Part shown: piece by piece, positions 29,727-32,616 of the stretch
How positions within the stretch are numbered: the stretch's first letter is position 1
Layout of the letters: each line of letters begins with the position of its first letter
Source: an uncultured bacterium
GTDB taxonomy: Bacteria; Bacillota; Clostridia; Lachnospirales; Anaerotignaceae
NCBI GenBank assembly: GCA_905214825.1
Contig: CAJMNV010000005.1
Coordinates: 1-32,616, forward strand
Direction: 5' to 3'
Length of the DNA stretch: 32,616 nt
Made by a program: the position numbers and the translations under genes
The notes under the pieces: generated by a model
What the model was told of the DNA's origin: nothing
Databases searched by the model: none
Seen by the model: the letters and a program-made list of their open reading frames with translations, nothing else

Positions 29727-31328
29727 ATGTCGTATACAGCATTGTATCGAAAATTTCGCCCACATACATTTTCGGGTGTGGTTGGGCAAGAACATATTGT
29801 CAAGACATTGAAAAATCAAATGCAGACAAAGCGGGTTTCTCATGCGTATCTGTTTTGTGGTACGAGGGGGACGGGGAAAACTTCTACTGCAAAAATATTT
29901 GCAAGGGCAATCAACTGCCTGCACCCTACAAACGATGGCGAGCCGTGCAATGTGTGTCGTATGTGTGAGGCAATATTGGCTGGACATAGTGTCAATGTGA
30001 TGGAAATTGACGCAGCTTCTAATAATAGTGTGGAAAATATTCGGGAAATACGAGAAGAAGTCAAGTATCCACCCACGGAGGGCATTTACAAAGTATTTAT
30101 CATAGACGAAGTGCATATGCTTTCTGGCAGTGCATTCAATGCATTGTTGAAAACATTGGAAGAACCACCTGCACACGTCATATTTATATTGGCAACCACA
30201 GACCCACAAAAAGTCCCTGTGACCATATTATCCCGTTGTCAGCGGTTTGATTTTCATCGTATCACAACAGAAGATATTGCCGACACATTGGCAGGATATT
30301 TGCAAACAGAAGGATTGTTTGCCACAAAAGATGCCTTGCGTTATGTGGCACAGCTGGCAGATGGTTCTTTGCGTGATTCTCTCAGTATATTAGACCAATG
30401 TCTTGCTTTTTACAGTGGCGAAGATGTGACATTGGAAAAAGTGCAAAAAGTGGTTGGGGCGGTTGACAAAAGCGTGTTTTTTGATATGACAGATGCACTT
30501 TCACAAAAAGATGCACAAAAAGCAATGGAATTGATAGAAAAAATATTGTTGGACGGGCGAGATGTCAAACAATTTGTTTCTGAATTTTTGGAGCATTTGC
30601 GTAATTTATTGATTACAGCAACAGTGGCACAACCACAACGGATTTTGGATTTGTCTGTGGAAAACACAGAACGATTGCAAATACAAGCAAACACACTTTC
30701 TGCGGAGGAATTGATATATTGGATTGGGCGTTTTTCCACATTGCAAAATGACATCAAATATGTGGCAAACATAAGGATATTGTTAGAAGTAGAATTGTTG
30801 CGGCTTTGTTCGCAATGGGCAGATAACGATATGACAGCACTTGCAGCAAGATTGGCAGGTTTGGAAAGAAAGGTTGCACAAGGTGTCACCGTAGTGCAAA
30901 CCATATCACAACAACAGCCACAGCAAACACAACAAAAACCCAAAAAACACCCGCCGGCATTGGAAGAAGATAAACAAAATTTGCAAAAAAATTGGCAATC
31001 GCTTTGTAATGCACATTTTGACGGCAATTTGAAAGGTATGCTTTCACAAGTGGAAATCGGTTTCAAAGAAGATGATAACGTGTATCTGGTGTGTGGGTAT
31101 GATGTTTTGGCAACCATATTAAACAAATATTTAGACGTGATTACAGAAACCATTGCAAAACATACAGAAAAAATATTTCAATTTCAAACTATTGTTAAAG
31201 ATGAATATGAACAATGGCGAGAAATGACATATGGCAAAGAAGAACAACAACCACAAAACGGCATAAGTGACCCGGAATTTGAAAGCTTGATGTCTGGTTA
31301 TTTTCCGGAGGCAGATATGGAGCCATAA
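29727..31328 (+). CDS. dnaX: DNA polymerase III subunits gamma and tau
   Basis: The clamp-loader ATPase and, as tau, the polymerase organiser. 533 residues. Motifs: GTRGTGKTSTAKIFARAINC (Walker A, about 45-64), a zinc site ending CNVCRMC (about 74-80), FIIDEVHMLS (Walker B, about 115-124), TTDPQKVP and ILSRCQRFDF (arginine finger). A Gln/Pro-rich linker begins at about 391, followed by the tau C-terminal domain. GGGAGG precedes the ATG. A run of six A in-frame at 30942-30947 is a possible site for a shortened gamma product. The SRP RNA precedes it and ybaB-recR follow, an arrangement common in Firmicutes. Confidence 0.97.
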   Translation: MSYTALYRKFRPHTFSGVVGQEHIVKTLKNQMQTKRVSHAYLFCGTRGTGKTSTAKIFARAINCLHPTNDGEPCNVCRMCEAILAGHSVNVMEIDAASNNSVENIREIREEVKYPPTEGIYKVFIIDEVHMLSGSAFNALLKTLEEPPAHVIFILATTDPQKVPVTILSRCQRFDFHRITTEDIADTLAGYLQTEGLFATKDALRYVAQLADGSLRDSLSILDQCLAFYSGEDVTLEKVQKVVGAVDKSVFFDMTDALSQKDAQKAMELIEKILLDGRDVKQFVSEFLEHLRNLLITATVAQPQRILDLSVENTERLQIQANTLSAEELIYWIGRFSTLQNDIKYVANIRILLEVELLRLCSQWADNDMTALAARLAGLERKVAQGVTVVQTISQQQPQQTQQKPKKHPPALEEDKQNLQKNWQSLCNAHFDGNLKGMLSQVEIGFKEDDNVYLVCGYDVLATILNKYLDVITETIAKHTEKIFQFQTIVKDEYEQWREMTYGKEEQQPQNGISDPEFESLMSGYFPEADMEP

Positions 31329-31335
31329 AATACTC

Positions 31336-31364
31336 TTGCGGGAACACGCAGTTTTATATAAAAT
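31336..31364 (+). promoter_or_regulatory. Probable promoter of ybaB-recR
   Basis: TTGCGG and TAAAAT are separated by 17 bases, with the start about 40 bases before ybaB. A TGCG/CGCA hairpin in the same place is too short to be a clear terminator for dnaX. Confidence 0.55.
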
Positions 31365-31414
31365 AGAAAAGAATAAGAATAAAATAAAAATATACTTTTA
31401 GGAGGTTATATAAT

Positions 31415-31750
31415 ATGGCAAAAGGTGGATTTGGCGGCATGGGCGGTATGAACATGAACAATTTGATGAAACAAGCCCAGAAAATGCAAAAACAAATGGT
31501 GGAGATGCAAGAAGAACTCAATGACAAAACATTGGAAATGACAAGCGGCGGTGGGGCTGTGAAAGTTGTGATTTCCGGTAAAAAAGAAATCAAAGAACTG
31601 AAAATCAATCCTGATGTGGTAGACCCTGATGATGTGGAAATGTTGGAAGATTTGATATTGTCAGCAGTCAACGAAGCAATTCGTCAGGCAGATGAAATGT
31701 ACAATAATGCGATGGGCAAATTGACTGGTGGTATGGGTGGCTTATTCTAA
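31415..31750 (+). CDS. YbaB/EbfC-family nucleoid-associated protein
   Basis: 111 residues, a small DNA-binding dimer. A Gly/Met-rich start (GGFGGMGGMNMNNLMKQAQ) leads to the helix KQAQKMQKQMVEMQEELNDK (about 25-44), then the strands TSGGGAVKVVISGKKEIKEL and NPDVVDPDDVEMLEDLI that define the family. AGGAGG lies well placed before the ATG. It usually precedes recR, as here, with a 15-base gap; the pair is linked to replication and repair. Confidence 0.96.
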   Translation: MAKGGFGGMGGMNMNNLMKQAQKMQKQMVEMQEELNDKTLEMTSGGGAVKVVISGKKEIKELKINPDVVDPDDVEMLEDLILSAVNEAIRQADEMYNNAMGKLTGGMGGLF

Positions 31751-31765
31751 ACAAGAGGGGATATT

Positions 31766-32362
31766 ATGAATTATTATGGAAATCCCATTACAAAATTGAT
31801 AGAACAGTTGGCAGGTTTGCCCGGTATCGGTGGAAAATCGGCACAACGTTTGGCATTTTATATCATTCATATGCCAGAGGAAAAAGTAACAGCATTGGCA
31901 AATGCAATATTGGACGCAAAAAAAGAAATCAAATATTGCTCTGTTTGTTGTAATTTGACAGATGAAGACCCTTGCCCTGTTTGTGAAAATCCCAAAAGAG
32001 ACCATACCACAATTATGGTTGTGGAAGACCCTAGAGATATGGCAGCATATGAACGCACAAAACAGTATCATGGCGTGTATCATGTGTTGCATGGGGCAAT
32101 TTCTCCCATGACAGGTGTTACTCCTGCCGATATTCATATCAAAGAATTGGTTTCCAGAATGACAGAAGATGTACAAGAAGTCATATTGGCAACCAATCCA
32201 AATGTGGAAGGCGAGGCAACGGCAATGTATATCAGTCGTTTGTTAAAACCATTGGGTATAAAAGTGACACGCATTGCAAATGGTGTGCCTGTGGGTGGCG
32301 ATTTGGAATATGTAGATGAAATTACATTATCTCGTGCATTGGAAGGTAGACGAGAATTATAA
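31766..32362 (+). CDS. recR: Recombination protein RecR
   Basis: 198 residues, normal length. It works with RecO to load RecA on gapped DNA. The N-terminal helix-hairpin-helix contains LAGLPGIGGKSAQRLAFYI (about 11-29). The zinc finger reads YCSVCCNLTDEDPCPVCEN (about 53-71), where three of the cysteines and the last C are as expected. The Toprim part is MVVEDPRDMAAYERT (about 78-92) with ATNPNVEGEATAMYI downstream. GAGGGGA is the ribosome site. It forms an operon with ybaB and ends at a terminator. Confidence 0.97.
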   Translation: MNYYGNPITKLIEQLAGLPGIGGKSAQRLAFYIIHMPEEKVTALANAILDAKKEIKYCSVCCNLTDEDPCPVCENPKRDHTTIMVVEDPRDMAAYERTKQYHGVYHVLHGAISPMTGVTPADIHIKELVSRMTEDVQEVILATNPNVEGEATAMYISRLLKPLGIKVTRIANGVPVGGDLEYVDEITLSRALEGRREL

Positions 32363-32380
32363 AAAAATATGGATATAAAG

Positions 32381-32420
32381 AAAAGGCATATTCTTTGTGA
32401 GAGAAGAATATGCCTTTTCT
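32381..32420. terminator. Bidirectional terminator after recR
   Basis: AAAAGGCATATTCTT and AAGAATATGCCTTTT form a perfect 15-bp stem with an eight-base loop. It serves recR and, from the other side, the convergent symporter gene. Confidence 0.92.
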
Positions 32421-32462
32421 AATATGTTGATGAATACCCCCAAACGAGTAAAACGATTTTGC

Positions 32463-32616
32463 TTATGCTTTTTCTTTGTATAATTTTTGCACCAATTCAA
32501 ATTCGGAAATGATTTCTTGAGAAGGTGCAGGAGTTGCTACTCTGACAATCACATTTGCCAAGCAAGCTGCTACAAATGCAGGCAATAATTCATAAATTTC
32601 CCAAGCACCGCCCTTA
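32463..32616 (-). CDS. Sodium:solute symporter family protein, C-terminus only
   Basis: Only the last 51 residues are in the window; the start lies beyond the right edge. The tail has GGAWEIYELLPAFVAACLAN followed by a hydrophobic VIVRVATPAPSQEI and ends in LVQKLYKEKA. The IYELLPAF-helix-PS-EI pattern is that of PutP-type proline/sodium symporters. The stop is at 32463-32465. Identity beyond the family is not certain. Confidence 0.65.
   Translation of the reverse strand, partial: KGGAWEIYELLPAFVAACLANVIVRVATPAPSQEIISEFELVQKLYKEKA

Noticed and set aside
29531..29968. Plus-strand reading of 145 codons across the SRP RNA and the dnaX start
   Set aside because: It overlaps a well-matched SRP RNA and dnaX in another frame, and crosses a strong terminator.
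1..32616. CRISPR arrays, insertion sequences, prophage or integrase genes
   Set aside because: No regularly spaced direct repeats, transposase or integrase motifs, or tRNA-end duplications were seen on reading the window.

Overview
The window comes from the chromosome of an AT-rich, endospore-forming Firmicute, most likely a member of the Clostridia. The evidence is spoIID, a spoIIQ-like gene, spmA and spmB, a CotS-family coat gene, AbrB, Rex, a lysine riboswitch, a large SRP RNA with an Alu domain, strong AGGAGG ribosome sites, and heavy use of TTG for leucine. Genus cannot be decided from this sequence alone. No phage, insertion sequence, CRISPR array or rRNA was seen; this is core chromosome with a few unusual regulatory and RNA elements.

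Layout. 1-1900: a partial NhaC-family transporter (minus strand) behind a lysine riboswitch with its own terminator. 1930-4900: deoD, a VanZ-like gene, and a CofE-like ligase preceded by a leader with an intrinsic terminator. 4930-7820 (minus): a thymidylate/folate group, thyA - HIRAN-domain gene - folA, then a small membrane protein, and the redox repressor rex. 7950-17530 (plus): an ABC-F ATPase, tRNA-Lys(CUU), a CotS-like pseudokinase with a sigma-E-type promoter, a PEGA-domain membrane protein, phosphoglucomutase, and an SLH surface protein. 17530-17790 (minus): a candidate structured non-coding RNA with a consensus promoter and a terminator. 17940-23230 (plus): a radical SAM protein, a membrane protein, spoIID (sigma-E-type promoter), a spoIIQ-like gene (sigma-F-type promoter), a macrodomain protein, a cluster of DnaA-box-like sites, and hpf behind a sigma-H-type promoter. 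23270-25750 (minus): a VWA/MoxR pair and abrB. 25870-32360 (plus): spmA-spmB, a repeat lipoprotein, tadA, a small unknown gene, SRP RNA, dnaX, ybaB and recR. 32463-end (minus): the C-terminus of a sodium:solute symporter.

How the genes fit together. Three sporulation loci (CotS-like, spoIID-spoIIQ, spmAB) are scattered among housekeeping genes, and several carry recognisable compartment-specific promoter sequences. The thyA/folA group supplies dTMP and recycles the dihydrofolate that thyA makes. SRP RNA, dnaX, ybaB and recR form the arrangement common in Firmicutes.

The strongest candidates for something undescribed are the structured RNA at 17533-17788 and the DnaA-box cluster at 22270-22375. 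The attenuator-type leader at 3515-3675 and the free-standing HIRAN protein inside the thyA-folA group follow. All assignments rest on reading motifs and base pairing by eye; no database search was run.
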